Notes: generated by a model not told the origin, from the sequence alone. A stretch of 64,000 bases of DNA from Mesorhizobium prunaredense (GCF_900156895.1 NZ_FTPD01000006.1:365667-429666); one strand, 5' to 3'. Positions 36,762 to 49,054 are shown, counted from the stretch's first letter. Program-made: numbers and translations.

Positions 36762-36889
36762 CAATTGGCAAATTTTGAGCGCGGCTGGAGCTTTCAGGCC
36801 GCTTCGGCGTTCTGGGAGGCGCGCCGGTGGTGCGCGGACGACGTCAATCTGCATCGCTTCGGCGGAAATTCTACCGAAAGGAACCCGGC

Positions 36890-37039
36890 ATGACCATTTC
36901 CACGCTCGCACTCACTCCGCTGATCTCGCTGATTGCCGGCGTGCTGATCCTGGTGATGCCGCGACTCCTCAACTACATCGTCGCGCTCTACCTGATCGTC
37001 GTCGGCCTGCTTGGGCTGTTTCCGCAGCTCGCCGGCTGA
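36890..37039 (+). CDS. DUF3096-family small membrane protein
   Basis: A 49-residue peptide, 'MTISTLALTPLISLIAGVLI' followed by 'LVMPRLLNYIVALYLIVVGL', made of two hydrophobic helices joined by a short loop. This matches the small DUF3096 family of inner-membrane proteins of unknown role. GAAAGGAA sits eight bases before the ATG. It is monocistronic as far as can be seen. Confidence 0.8.
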   Translation: MTISTLALTPLISLIAGVLILVMPRLLNYIVALYLIVVGLLGLFPQLAG

Positions 37040-37224
37040 TGTGACAAACCTCAGCCGCAAAGAAGCGCAGGCGGCAGCCACGGTCACTCAGGAACATCCT
37101 CCCTGCATCTGGCGGCTCCAATTTCCTTTGAGGCTGTTGTCTCCAGCGATGCGGCAATAGCGCCATTGCCCTCGGCCTGGCTTTTCGCTATGTGCCTGCA
37201 AGATGTCTTCGAAGGGGTATTCCT

Positions 37225-37449
37225 ATGGCTGATCACTCGCCGACCGGTCCTGTCGAACTAGGCGCGAAGATGGACTATGCCGAGCACGACCGCACCTATG
37301 CCGGCTTTCTCATGCTCGCCAAATACGGGTCGCTGTTTTGCGCCGCCGTGCTTCTGGCGATGGCTTTCGGGTTCTTTGCGGGCGGCTTCTTCTCGGCGTT
37401 TGTCCTGTTCGTTCTGATCCTCGCCCTCGGCGCTTTCATTCTCAGGTAA
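37225..37449 (+). CDS. aa3-type cytochrome c oxidase subunit IV
   Basis: A 74-residue protein: the N-terminal 'MDYAEHDRTYAGFLMLAKYGS' motif followed by two hydrophobic stretches to the end. This is the alphaproteobacterial aa3-type oxidase subunit IV (bacterial subunit IV, CoxIV-like), a small accessory of the cytochrome oxidase. GAAGGGG precedes the ATG at 37225. It commonly lies next to the pnt genes in rhizobia, as here (85 bp before pntAA), which supports the call. Confidence 0.87.
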   Translation: MADHSPTGPVELGAKMDYAEHDRTYAGFLMLAKYGSLFCAAVLLAMAFGFFAGGFFSAFVLFVLILALGAFILR

Positions 37450-37533
37450 ATTCTTCAAAACCCTTGCCCGCGACCTCGCCGGAAGTTCGGCCGGCGTCCT
37501 GCGCAGACAGGTTCCAGCCGAAAGGATCATGCG

Positions 37534-38805
37534 GTGGGACAGACGGTTTTCATCCCTCGTGAGCTCGATGCGAACGAGCCTCGCGTTGCTGCCTCGCCCG
37601 ACACGGTTAAACGGCTGGCGGGGCTGGGATTTGAGGTCATCGTCGAAAGCGGCGCCGGCACGGCATCGCGCATTCCCGACGAGGAGTTCGCCAAGGCTGG
37701 CGCTGTGATCGGTAAGGCCGGCGATGTCGCCAAGGCCGATGTGGTGCTGAAGGTGCGCCGGCCTGATGAGACGGAGCTGAAGGCCTATCGCCCAGGCACC
37801 GCCGTTATCGCCACCATCGATCCCTACGGCAACGATGCTGCCGTCGATGCTCTGGCAGGGGCCGGCGTCACCGCCTTCTCGATGGAGTTCATGCCGCGCA
37901 TCACGCGCGCCCAATCGATGGACGTCCTGTCCAGCCAGGCCAACCTCGCCGGCTACCAGGCGGTGATCGACGCGGCTGCCGAATATGACCGGGCGCTGCC
38001 GATGATGATGACCGCTGCGGGCACCGTGCCGGCGGCGAAAGCCTTCATCATGGGCGTCGGTGTCGCCGGCCTGCAGGCGATCGCTACTGCGCGTCGTCTC
38101 GGTGCCGTGGTCACCGCCACCGACGTGCGTCCCGCCGCCAAGGAACAGGTCGCCTCGCTGGGCGCAAAGTTCCTGGCGGTCGAGGATGAGGAGTTCAAGG
38201 CGGCCGAGACGGCTGGCGGCTACGCCAAGGAAATGTCCAAGGAATACCAGGCCAAGCAAGCGGCACTGACCGCCGAGCACATCGCCAAGCAGGACATCGT
38301 CATCACCACAGCGCTGATTCCCGGCCGTCCGGCGCCGAAGCTCGTTTCGGCCGCGATGGTCGCCTCGATGAAGCCGGGCTCGGTGATCGTCGACCTAGCG
38401 GTAGAGCGCGGCGGCAATGTCGAGGGTGCTGTGCAGGGGCAGGTGGTGACCACGGCCAACGGGGTGAAAATCGTCGGCCATCTCAATGTGCCGGGCCGCG
38501 TCGCTGCCTCCGCCTCGCTGCTCTATGCCAGGAACCTCTTTGCGTTCCTCGAGACGCTGGTCGACAAGACCACCAAGACGCTTGCCATCAACCGCGACGA
38601 CGAATTGGTCAAGGCGACGATGCTGACCGATGGTGGCCAGGTCGTGCATCCGGCCTTCGCCGGCAAGCCGGCGGTGATGATCGCCTCGGCTGAGCCTGCG
38701 AAGCCCGCCGCTGCAAAAAATCCAGCCCTGCCAAAGAAAGCTGCCGCATCCAGGAAAGCTGCCGCACCCAAATCGCCCGCTAATAAGTCGAAAGGGATCG
38801 CGTGA
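37534..38805 (+). CDS. pntAA: Proton-translocating NAD(P) transhydrogenase subunit alpha part 1
   Basis: A 423-residue soluble NAD(H)-binding domain I. It carries '[28 protein letters not shown]', '[25 protein letters not shown]' and the NAD loop '[26 protein letters not shown]'. The C-terminus has a lysine/alanine/proline-rich extension of about 30 residues beyond the usual end. The start is a GTG with AAAGGA upstream. It overlaps pntAB by TGATG. With PntAB and PntB it uses the proton gradient to reduce NADP with NADH. Confidence 0.94.
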   Translation: MGQTVFIPRELDANEPRVAASPDTVKRLAGLGFEVIVESGAGTASRIPDEEFAKAGAVIGKAGDVAKADVVLKVRRPDETELKAYRPGTAVIATIDPYGNDAAVDALAGAGVTAFSMEFMPRITRAQSMDVLSSQANLAGYQAVIDAAAEYDRALPMMMTAAGTVPAAKAFIMGVGVAGLQAIATARRLGAVVTATDVRPAAKEQVASLGAKFLAVEDEEFKAAETAGGYAKEMSKEYQAKQAALTAEHIAKQDIVITTALIPGRPAPKLVSAAMVASMKPGSVIVDLAVERGGNVEGAVQGQVVTTANGVKIVGHLNVPGRVAASASLLYARNLFAFLETLVDKTTKTLAINRDDELVKATMLTDGGQVVHPAFAGKPAVMIASAEPAKPAAAKNPALPKKAAASRKAAAPKSPANKSKGIA

Positions 38806-39230
38806 TGGACCAGACCTTGCAGAAAGCCCTCGACCAGCTCGACCAGGCGACCGCCGCCGTCCGGCTTGCGGTGCAGGATCTGGCCACCGCTCCAGGCGGC
38901 ACCGATGCGGCGGCCGACGCCGCGCACGCGCTATCCGGCGGGGCGATCGATCCGTTCGTCTTCCGCTTCGCCATTTTCGTGCTGGCGATCTTTGTCGGCT
39001 ATTACGTCGTCTGGTCGGTCACACCGGCGCTGCACACGCCGCTGATGGCCGTCACCAACGCCATTTCCTCGGTCATCGTCGTCGGCGCGCTGCTTGCCGT
39101 CGGCATCTCGGCTTCCGGCATCGCCACCGGCTTCGGTTTCGTCGCGCTGATGCTGGTGTCGGTCAACATCTTCGGCGGCTTCCTCGTCACCCAGCGCATG
39201 CTGGCGATGTACAAGAAGAAGGACAAGTAG
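38805..39230 (+). CDS. pntAB: NAD(P) transhydrogenase subunit alpha part 2 (membrane)
   Basis: A 141-residue protein with a hydrophilic 40-residue N-terminus and three to four TM helices from residue 48, including '[20 protein letters not shown]' and '[23 protein letters not shown]', the conserved transhydrogenase membrane motif. It is the second piece of the split alpha subunit. The ATG at 38805 overlaps the pntAA stop. pntB begins 6 bp after its stop. Confidence 0.94.
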   Translation: MDQTLQKALDQLDQATAAVRLAVQDLATAPGGTDAAADAAHALSGGAIDPFVFRFAIFVLAIFVGYYVVWSVTPALHTPLMAVTNAISSVIVVGALLAVGISASGIATGFGFVALMLVSVNIFGGFLVTQRMLAMYKKKDK

Positions 39231-39236
39231 AGGGCC

Positions 39237-40634
39237 ATGAACGCCAACTTCGCCTCCTTCCTCTATCTGGTCTCCGGCATCCTGTTCATCCTGGCATTGC
39301 GCGGCCTGTCGCACCCGACCACCAGCCGCCAGGGCAACATGTACGGCATGATCGGCATGGGCATCGCCATTGCCACCACGCTGGCGCTGGCGACCCCTTC
39401 GGCCGGAGGCTTCGGCCTCATCGTGCTCGGTCTTTTGATCGGCGGCTCGGTCGGCGCGGTCACCGCACGGCGCATCGCCATGACCTCGATGCCGCAGTTG
39501 GTCGCCGCGTTCCATTCGCTGGTTGGGCTTGCCGCCGTCATGGTGGCGGCTGCCGCCGTCTATGCGCCGGAAAGTTTTGACATCGGCACGGTCGCCGACA
39601 TCCACGCCCAGGCGCTGATCGAGATGAGCCTCGGCGTCGCCATCGGCGCCATCACCTTCACCGGCTCGGTCATCGCCTTCCTCAAGCTCGACGGCCGCAT
39701 GTCGGGCAAGCCGATCATGATCGGCGGCCGCCACTTCATCAACGCCGCCCTCGGCATCGGGCTGATCGTGCTGATCGTGCTGCTCGTCACCACCGAGTCC
39801 AAGCTGGTGTTCTGGCTGATCGTTGCGGCATCGCTTGTCCTTGGCGTCCTTCTCATCATCCCGATCGGCGGCGCCGACATGCCGGTGGTCGTCTCGATGC
39901 TGAATTCCTATTCGGGCTGGGCGGCTGCGGCGCTCGGCTTCACGCTCGGCAATCTGGCGCTGATCATCACCGGCGCATTAGTCGGCTCGTCCGGCGCGAT
40001 CTTGTCCTACATCATGTGCAAGGGCATGAACCGGTCGTTCATCTCGGTCATCCTCGGCGGCTTCGGCGGCGAGACTTCCGCCACTGCCGACGACGGCATC
40101 GAGCGCACGGTTAAGCAGGGTTCGGCCGACGATGCCGCCTATCTGATGATGAACGCGCAGAAGGTCATCATCGTGCCTGGTTACGGCATGGCGGTCGCCC
40201 AGGCGCAGCATGCGTTGCGCGAGATGGCCGACAAGCTCAAGGCCAATGGCGTCGACGTGAAGTACGCCATTCATCCGGTCGCCGGCCGCATGCCGGGCCA
40301 CATGAACGTGCTCCTGGCCGAAGCCAACGTGCCTTACGACGAAGTGTTCGAGCTCGAGGACATCAACTCCGAATTCGCGCAGGCCGACGTCGCCTATGTC
40401 ATCGGCGCCAACGACGTCACCAACCCGTCCGCCCGCGACGACAAGTCGTCGCCGATCTACGGCATGCCGATCCTCGACGTCGACAAGGCTCGCACCTGTC
40501 TGTTCGTCAAGCGCTCGCTCGGCTCCGGCTATGCCGGCATTGACAACACGCTGTTCTACAAGGACGGCACCATGATGCTGCTCGGCGACGCCAAGAAGAT
40601 GACCGAAGAGATCGTCAAGGCCATGGATCACTGA
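39237..40634 (+). CDS. pntB: NAD(P) transhydrogenase subunit beta
   Basis: A 465-residue beta subunit. The N-terminal half is membrane (about eight TM helices; 'SMPQLVAAFHSLVGLAAVMVA' and 'DMPVVVSMLNSYSGWAAAALGFTLGN' are signature regions). The C-terminal NADP-binding domain has 'VIIVPGYGMAVAQAQHALREM', 'HPVAGRMPGHMNVLLAEA', 'GANDVTNPSARDD' and 'KRSLGSGYAGIDNTLF'. It completes the pntAA-pntAB-pntB operon. A decayed recombinase fragment begins about 58 bp after its stop. Confidence 0.96.
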   Translation: MNANFASFLYLVSGILFILALRGLSHPTTSRQGNMYGMIGMGIAIATTLALATPSAGGFGLIVLGLLIGGSVGAVTARRIAMTSMPQLVAAFHSLVGLAAVMVAAAAVYAPESFDIGTVADIHAQALIEMSLGVAIGAITFTGSVIAFLKLDGRMSGKPIMIGGRHFINAALGIGLIVLIVLLVTTESKLVFWLIVAASLVLGVLLIIPIGGADMPVVVSMLNSYSGWAAAALGFTLGNLALIITGALVGSSGAILSYIMCKGMNRSFISVILGGFGGETSATADDGIERTVKQGSADDAAYLMMNAQKVIIVPGYGMAVAQAQHALREMADKLKANGVDVKYAIHPVAGRMPGHMNVLLAEANVPYDEVFELEDINSEFAQADVAYVIGANDVTNPSARDDKSSPIYGMPILDVDKARTCLFVKRSLGSGYAGIDNTLFYKDGTMMLLGDAKKMTEEIVKAMDH

Positions 40635-40691
40635 TCCGGGTTGGCGACTCCGATACATCGCTAGCTGCTCGAAACAGAAACCCGGTTCCGC

Positions 40692-40798
40692 GCAAGAGGC
40701 CGAAGCTTTCCCGAGCGGCAACAAAAGGAACTCCGCCGCATGTACGACACCGGCGAGTATTCGATCAGCAATCTTGCAGAGCCCAACCGTCTACCGAC
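40692..40798 (+). pseudogene. Remnant of a resolvase/invertase-family recombinase C-terminal HTH
   Basis: Three frames together preserve pieces of the serine-recombinase tail: 'KRPKLSR', then 'ERQQKELRRMYDTGEYSISN' with 'LAE', then 'PTVYR'. These are the usual helix-turn-helix neighbours, but the joins need frameshifts and the helix between is missing. The catalytic domain is gone. It lies in the 234-bp gap between pntB and the DUF1284 gene. Confidence 0.6.
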
Positions 40799-40868
40799 CG
40801 GCAGGCGGCCGAAGCCGTCGGGCAGACGGTCTGAGCTTCCGGAATCGTCCCACTGCGAGCGTTTCCTT

Positions 40869-41288
40869 TCACCGGAGTGCCACCGTTCTATAGTCTGAAG
40901 CGGCGATTGAACTGCAAAGGTCGAACCACTCGCACCCGACGCAAGCACCCCGGGTGCGGCCCGAAGAGAACGCATCGCGCATACTTCGTAGAAGCGAGGG
41001 ATGGAGCTGAAGTTCCATGTCCTCGGCAATCGAGTACCCCAGAAGCGTAACAACACTGGCCGCCGCCTGACGGTCACGCTCCGTCACGCTGTCGCGAAGG
41101 CAGTGCGGCTCCGCCTCACCGAGCAGGGGCGCGCAAATATCGTCAGGCCCGGAGACGATCAGGATGTGTTCGCCTGCGGAGAGCCGAGCCGCGATCTCGT
41201 CGAAATTGGCGACGAACGCGGCGCTGTAACCTTTGCCTGCGTAAGTCAGCAGGCAAAGGAGATGGTGCGGCCGCAGCCGGACGCTCAT
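40869..41288 (-). CDS. DUF1284-family protein
   Basis: A 139-residue protein starting 'MSVRLRPHHLLCLLTYAGKGYS' and ending with a cysteine cluster 'GACVGCEWFDLCSSIA', the pattern of the DUF1284 family. The cysteines (with 'LRPHHLLC' at the front and 'CAPLLGEAEPHC' in the middle) could bind a metal or Fe-S cluster, though none has been shown to my knowledge. The ATG overlaps the bioY stop by ATGA, so it is translated with bioY and may serve biotin supply. Confidence 0.8.
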   Translation of the reverse strand: MSVRLRPHHLLCLLTYAGKGYSAAFVANFDEIAARLSAGEHILIVSGPDDICAPLLGEAEPHCLRDSVTERDRQAAASVVTLLGYSIAEDMELQLHPSLLRSMRDAFSSGRTRGACVGCEWFDLCSSIAASDYRTVALR

Positions 41289-41863
41289 TTTTGCGCGCGT
41301 GTCATGAGCTTGAGCGTGGTCGCGGCCAATGCCGACTTGAGCGCCCCGCCGATCAGGAACGGCGTGACGCCGTGGACAATTGCCTGTTCGATGCCAATGG
41401 CGACGGAAAGCCATGCTGCGCCCAGCACGAGGCAAAGCGCGTTGCCCAGGAGCATGGAGACGAACGCCAGCCAGGGGCGGTTGCCGTTCCAGCCGCGCTC
41501 CGCCAGCCATCCCGTGAGCGCGCCGACCAAGGGGAAGGCAAAGAGGTATCCGGCGGTCGGGCCGACAAAGTGATGCGCACCGGCAGCGCCCCCAGATAGA
41601 ACCGGCAACCCGATCGCGCCTTCGACCAACCATGCAACGATCGTGGCCGCGCCGAGTCTCCAGCCATAGACCGCGCCGATCAGGGTGACTGCAAAGGTCT
41701 GCATGGTCACGGGCACCGGAACCATAGGCACTTCGATGTAAGACGCCAGCGCCAGAAATACGGTTCCGAGGGCAACCGCCCCGATCTGCCAGGACAGCGA
41801 CCAGTCGCGGATGCGCGGCGCGCTTGAAGCCGCGTGGCTGGCTGGGTTGGGGTTATGAGGCAT
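41285..41863 (-). CDS. bioY: Biotin transporter BioY
   Basis: A 192-residue BioY S-component with six hydrophobic segments. Family marks are 'PVPVTMQTFAVTLIGAVYGWRLGAATI', 'EGAIGLPVLSGGAAGAHHFVGPTAGYLFAFPLVGALTGWLAERG' and 'GVTPFLIGGALKSALAA'. It captures biotin at the membrane, either alone or with BioMN energising subunits, which are not seen here. The ATG at 41863 follows AAAGAGAA. DUF1284 is coupled downstream. A repeat-rich 348-bp region separates it from the divergent hydrolase gene. No TTATCTATAA-type BioR box was found. Confidence 0.92.
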   Translation of the reverse strand: MPHNPNPASHAASSAPRIRDWSLSWQIGAVALGTVFLALASYIEVPMVPVPVTMQTFAVTLIGAVYGWRLGAATIVAWLVEGAIGLPVLSGGAAGAHHFVGPTAGYLFAFPLVGALTGWLAERGWNGNRPWLAFVSMLLGNALCLVLGAAWLSVAIGIEQAIVHGVTPFLIGGALKSALAATTLKLMTRAQK

Positions 41864-42211
41864 ATGTGTTCTCTTTCGTACTGGCTGTGAAGCAGGCGCT
41901 ATGCCTGAGCTGCGGGATTGAACGACGTGCCGCCCGGGAAGACGGAGTAGCGGATCAGGCGGCTGTCGGCAACGGCGGCTTTGCCGATGCTTCATGGCGG
42001 CGCGATAACGGGTCGCAAGTCACAGTCCTAGGTTTCGCGACAAAATCGCCTGCGTTGAACTCTTCAACAAATTCCTGTCGCAAAACCCACCCGCAAAAAG
42101 TCGGCGATTTGCGACAGATATCTGCGACGCTTTTTGCACTTGCTTTGGATTCAGCACTACGATGGGCAAGTTCTGTTCCGATGGACGGATTTGTCACCAA
42201 CGGAGGCATCA
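41864..42211. promoter_or_regulatory. Divergent bioY-hydrolase region with inverted repeats
   Basis: CTGTCGCAAA (42075-42084) and TTTGCGACAG (42108-42117) are perfect 10-bp inverted repeats 23 bp apart. They are followed by the palindrome CAGATATCTG (42115-42124) within GCGACAGATATCTGCGAC. Related half-sites, GGTCGCAAG and TTTCGCGACA, occur near 42010 and 42032. The cluster suggests a cooperative operator or an RNA hairpin. Nothing coding is seen in these 348 bp. Confidence 0.5.
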
Positions 42212-43711
42212 GTGTCTGGCCCCCAGCCTGTCGCTTCGCCGACCAAGATCGGCTCGCCCGCGAAGGCCAACCTGCCGGCCCCCGGAAAGGCGCCGCGCAA
42301 GCTCAGCCAGGCCGTGGTCATCGTGCATGGCATGGGCGAACAACGGCCGATGGACACGCTGAGGGAATTTGTTCAGGCTGTTTGGAGTCATGATCCCGCC
42401 CGCGCGCCGTTTTATGCGCAAGTCGCCGATCCGGGCGGTCCCGGCGGCTCGAAGATCAACCAGAGCTGGATCACGCCTGACAGCCGGACGAACTCGCACG
42501 AGCTTCGCCGGATCACCACCCCTTACGACGTCGAGGGCCGCCGCACTGATTTCTACGAGCTTTATTGGGCCGACATCACGCAAGGCACGACGCGGGGCCG
42601 GCTTGCGGCCTGGGTGACAAATCTGCTCTGGCGCAAGCCCGCCGACATTCCGCGCGACGCCCGCGGGCTCTATGTCGTTACCCTTCTGGCCGTCATAACA
42701 GTCTTGGGCGCGGCGTTCGCGCTCGCGACGTCGGCCTTGCAAGGGCATATTTCCTGGGCCACGGGCATGCTCGTCACGATCCTGGCCTCGTTCGTCGTCT
42801 GGTCGGTGGACCGGTTCGGTCTTCCTTATTTCGGTGATGTGGCCGCCTATGTGCGGGCTGAAGCGGCGACGGTCGAGAAGCGCGCGCTTGTCCGCGACCG
42901 TGGCCTGACGCTGCTGAAGCGTCTCATGATGGACGACGGCTACGACCGCATCGTGCTGGTCTCGCACAGCCTGGGATCGATCATCGCCTATGATCTGCTG
43001 CAGATATTGTGGGCCGATTTCAGGCCCCGAAAGCTGGAAGCCCTCCGCGACAAGTCGAGACTGAAAGCGATCCGCGCCGTCGACAAGGCTACGCTCAAGT
43101 CAGATGGTTCTGCGTGGCCCGACAAATTGGATGATTTTTCCGGATTCCGGCGCGCCCAATGGGAGCTCTACCGCCACCTCCGCGCCAGCGACGCCGATCA
43201 TCCATTGCCTTGGAAGATCAGCGATTTCGTCACGCTCGGCAGTCCGCTGACCCACAGCGAATTTCTGGTGACCTACAATCTCGCCGAGTTCAGGCGCGGC
43301 ATCGCTGAGCGGCTGTTCTCGGCATGTCCGCCGATCGCCGAAACGGCGGCCGGTGGAACCGTCCTCTATCAGGAAGGGCGCAGCCGTTCGCGCAAGCCGC
43401 AGCGGGCGGTGCATCACGGTGCGGTGTTTGCCGCGACGCGCTGGACCAACATCTTCGACAGGGGCAATGGCTGGCTGACCGGCGACCCGATCTCAGGACT
43501 GATGGCGGAAAATTTCGGCCCCGGCGTGGAGAACATTCAGGTCGAGCTGCGCAGTTCGCTTGGCCGCATCTTCACGCACAGGCTCTACTGGTCGCTGAAG
43601 GCGACCGGCGTCGAGATCGCGGCAGCCGCCGGCACCCCGCCGCGCTCGCATATCGGCGTGCTGCGTGACGCCGTCGATCTCGGCCGCAAACTGGAGCGAC
43701 CCGAAGCATAA
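42212..43711 (+). CDS. Membrane-associated alpha/beta hydrolase-like protein
   Basis: A 499-residue protein. 'AVVIVHGMGEQRPMDTLREFV' near residue 35 and 'YDRIVLVSHSLGSIIAYDLLQ' near residue 250 form the oxyanion and nucleophile-elbow (S-H-S-L-G) signatures of alpha/beta hydrolases. 'FVTLGSPLTHSEFLV' adds a lipase-like strand. Two adjacent TM helices lie at about 155-205, splitting the fold, so the active domain probably sits on the cytoplasmic side of the membrane. I chose the GTG at 42212 because GGAGG lies seven bases before it. The substrate is unknown; a lipid ester is a guess. Confidence 0.72.
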   Translation: MSGPQPVASPTKIGSPAKANLPAPGKAPRKLSQAVVIVHGMGEQRPMDTLREFVQAVWSHDPARAPFYAQVADPGGPGGSKINQSWITPDSRTNSHELRRITTPYDVEGRRTDFYELYWADITQGTTRGRLAAWVTNLLWRKPADIPRDARGLYVVTLLAVITVLGAAFALATSALQGHISWATGMLVTILASFVVWSVDRFGLPYFGDVAAYVRAEAATVEKRALVRDRGLTLLKRLMMDDGYDRIVLVSHSLGSIIAYDLLQILWADFRPRKLEALRDKSRLKAIRAVDKATLKSDGSAWPDKLDDFSGFRRAQWELYRHLRASDADHPLPWKISDFVTLGSPLTHSEFLVTYNLAEFRRGIAERLFSACPPIAETAAGGTVLYQEGRSRSRKPQRAVHHGAVFAATRWTNIFDRGNGWLTGDPISGLMAENFGPGVENIQVELRSSLGRIFTHRLYWSLKATGVEIAAAAGTPPRSHIGVLRDAVDLGRKLERPEA

Positions 43712-43763
43712 AGCGGATTGGCGCGCCGGAGCGTGCCAATGCCGCAAATATCCGGGTTGGGCC

Positions 43764-46558
<2,795 letters not shown>

Positions 46559-47929
46559 ATGGACAGTCAGCCCGCCCCCTTTGTCCCGCCGGCGCCGAAG
46601 CCGCGCACGTCGCCGCCTTCGACGCTGGAGATGATCCGCATCGTCTATCGCAATCCGCTCGAACTGTGGGGCGAGCCGACCTACAACCAGCCTTGGATTT
46701 CGGTGACCGGCATCGGCGGGCCGCTGGTCATCGCCAACGACCCCGGCCTCATTCGCCACGTGCTGGTCGACAATGCCAAAAACTACAAGATGGCGACGGT
46801 TCGCCAGATGATCCTGCGGCCGATTCTGCGCGACGGCCTGCTGACCGCCGAGGGTGAAGTCTGGCGGCGTTCACGCAAGGCGATGGCGCCGGTGTTCACG
46901 CCGCGCCACATCTTCGGTTTTGCCGAGCCGATGCTGAGGCGCACGCGGGAGTTCGTCACGCGCTACGAGGGCGGCGGCACGTCGGACGTCGCCCACGACA
47001 TGACGCTGCTTACCTTTGACATCCTGGCCGAGACACTGTTTTCCGGTGAGATATCAGGTGAGCCGGGCAGCTTCGCCAAGGAGATCGACCGGCTGTTCGA
47101 GACCATGGGCCGCGTTGATCCGCTCGATCTGTTGCGGGCGCCAGACTGGCTGCCGCGCCTGACCCGCATCCGCGGCCGCAAAACCATGGCCTACTTCCGC
47201 AAGATCGTCACCGACACCGTCAAAATGCGCGAAGAGCGGCTCAAGCGCGATCCGGGCAAGGTGCCGCAGGATTTCCTCACGCTTTTGCTCAAGGCGGAGG
47301 GACCGGACGGCCTGACGCGCGCCGAGGTCGAGGACAACATCATCACCTTCATCGGAGCTGGCCATGAAACCACGGCGCGTGCGCTCGGCTGGACGCTCTA
47401 TTGCCTGGCCGAAGCGCCTTGGGAGCGCGAAAAGGTCGAGCGTGAGATCGATGCCGTGCTGGCGCGCGAGCCCGACCCGACAAAGTGGCTCGACGCCATG
47501 CCGTTCACCCGCGCCGCCTTCGAGGAGGGGCTCAGGCTTTATCCGCCGGCGCCGTCGATCAACCGCGAGCCGATCGAGCCTGAAACCTGGAACGGCCTCT
47601 ACATACCGAGGCGTGCTGCGGTTCTGGTCATGCCCTGGGTCGTCCACCGCCATCGCAAGCTGTGGGACCGGCCCGACGCCTTCATGCCCGAACGTTTCCA
47701 TCCGGGAAATCGCGAGAAGATCGACCGTTTTCAGTATTTGCCGTTCGGCGCCGGTCCTCGCGTCTGCATCGGCACCAGCTTTGCCATGCAGGAGGCGATC
47801 ATCGCTCTGGCGGTCATGCTGTCGCGCTTCCGCTTCGATACCACCGCCGAAACCAAACCGTGGCCGGTGCAGAAACTGACGACGCAACCGCAGGGCGGTC
47901 TGCCGATGCAGGTCACGCGGCGCCTTTAG
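46559..47929 (+). CDS. Cytochrome P450
   Basis: A 456-residue soluble P450. I-helix 'FIGAGHETTARAL' with AGHETT at 267-272 (oxygen activation), ExxR at 323-326 ('EEGLRLYPPAP'), the 'PERFHPGN' region, and the heme loop 'FGAGPRVCIG' with the iron-binding Cys403. The overall pattern is nearer the fatty-acid or terpenoid hydroxylases of the CYP102/CYP4-like type than to CYP101. No dedicated ferredoxin or reductase is adjacent, so redox partners must come from elsewhere. The substrate is unknown. Confidence 0.9.
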   Translation: MDSQPAPFVPPAPKPRTSPPSTLEMIRIVYRNPLELWGEPTYNQPWISVTGIGGPLVIANDPGLIRHVLVDNAKNYKMATVRQMILRPILRDGLLTAEGEVWRRSRKAMAPVFTPRHIFGFAEPMLRRTREFVTRYEGGGTSDVAHDMTLLTFDILAETLFSGEISGEPGSFAKEIDRLFETMGRVDPLDLLRAPDWLPRLTRIRGRKTMAYFRKIVTDTVKMREERLKRDPGKVPQDFLTLLLKAEGPDGLTRAEVEDNIITFIGAGHETTARALGWTLYCLAEAPWEREKVEREIDAVLAREPDPTKWLDAMPFTRAAFEEGLRLYPPAPSINREPIEPETWNGLYIPRRAAVLVMPWVVHRHRKLWDRPDAFMPERFHPGNREKIDRFQYLPFGAGPRVCIGTSFAMQEAIIALAVMLSRFRFDTTAETKPWPVQKLTTQPQGGLPMQVTRRL

Positions 47930-47945
47930 TGAGCCGCCTGATTGG

Positions 47946-48920
47946 CTATTCCGCCGTCTTGCGCTGGAACTGGCCGGCGGGCCGGTAGCGCCAGAGATAG
48001 CTCGGCAGGATGCTGCCGATCGACTGTGGCTGGATATCGAGACCGGCGAGCGTCCTGTTTTCCCTGATGGCCGCGTCCGACACGATGTTGTCCTCGCGCA
48101 ACTGCAGGACCTGATCCTTGGTCAGCAGCGGATTGGGCAAAAGCCCGAGGATCGATGCCTGCATGTTCGCCACCCACCAAGGCACCGACACCAGGAGCCG
48201 CTTGCGGTCGATCATGGCAAGCATTTCCTGCATGCATTGCTTGAAGGTGAGCACCTGAGGTCCACCAAGCTCATAGATCCGGCCGCCCTGGACTTTGCCG
48301 TCGACCGAACGCGCCACCGCTTCGGCGACATCGCCGACATAGACCGGCTGGAATTTGGTCCGCCCGCCGCCGATCAGCGGCAGGACCGGCGAATAGCGCG
48401 CCATGCTGGCGAAGCGGTTGAAGAAACTGTCCTCGGGGCCGAAGTTGATCGAGGGCCGCAAGATGACCGCATCCTCGATCGTTTCCAGGACCGCTTTTTC
48501 ACCGAGCGCCTTGGTGCGCGCATACTCGGATTGCGCGTTCAGATCGGTGCCCAGCGCCGAGATATGGGTGAGCCCGGCGCCGACGGCGCGCGCCGCTTCG
48601 GCGACCGCGCGTGCGCCGAACTCGTGGACGGGCGTGAACTTCTGCCGGCCGCTCTCATGCAGGATGGCTACCAAATTGACGACATGGTCGGCGCCCTGCA
48701 CGGCGCGGTCGACCGACCAGCGCACGCGAATATTGGCCTGCACCGGCTGGATCTGGCCGACATTGCCGAGCGGTTGCAGATGGCCGGCGAGATCGGGCCG
48801 GCGGCAGGCGACCCTGATGCGGTAGCCGCGCCTGGCCAGCGCCCGCACCACATGGCGGCCAACAAAGCCGGAGCCGCCGAACACGACGACGAGCTTTGGG
48901 GTCTGCAGGATTTCGGTCAT
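47946..48920 (-). CDS. Complex I NDUFA9-subunit-like NAD(P)-binding protein
   Basis: A 324-residue atypical short-chain dehydrogenase with 'LVVVFGGSGFVGRHVVRALARRGYRIRVACRRP' (N-terminal Rossmann), 'ADHVVNLVAILHESGRQKF', 'SEYARTKALGEKAVLE' and 'RPSINFGPEDSFFNRFASMA'. This is the alphaproteobacterial relative of the mitochondrial NDUFA9 accessory subunit. The NAD(P)-binding glycines and the YxxxK-like pair are present. Whether it joins complex I here cannot be told. It converges on the P450 gene with a 16-bp gap. Confidence 0.87.
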   Translation of the reverse strand: MTEILQTPKLVVVFGGSGFVGRHVVRALARRGYRIRVACRRPDLAGHLQPLGNVGQIQPVQANIRVRWSVDRAVQGADHVVNLVAILHESGRQKFTPVHEFGARAVAEAARAVGAGLTHISALGTDLNAQSEYARTKALGEKAVLETIEDAVILRPSINFGPEDSFFNRFASMARYSPVLPLIGGGRTKFQPVYVGDVAEAVARSVDGKVQGGRIYELGGPQVLTFKQCMQEMLAMIDRKRLLVSVPWWVANMQASILGLLPNPLLTKDQVLQLREDNIVSDAAIRENRTLAGLDIQPQSIGSILPSYLWRYRPAGQFQRKTAE

Positions 48921-49054
48921 TGCTGGCTCCGGCGCGCTTTCCAGATTTACTGGTGCCCAGATTTACTTGTGCTTGGCTGAAGCCGTTCATAATCCGTTTC
49001 GCGCCGAAGGCAAAGGGCGATCCTTTGTCACCGTTTGCCGCAGTGCCGGCTGGT

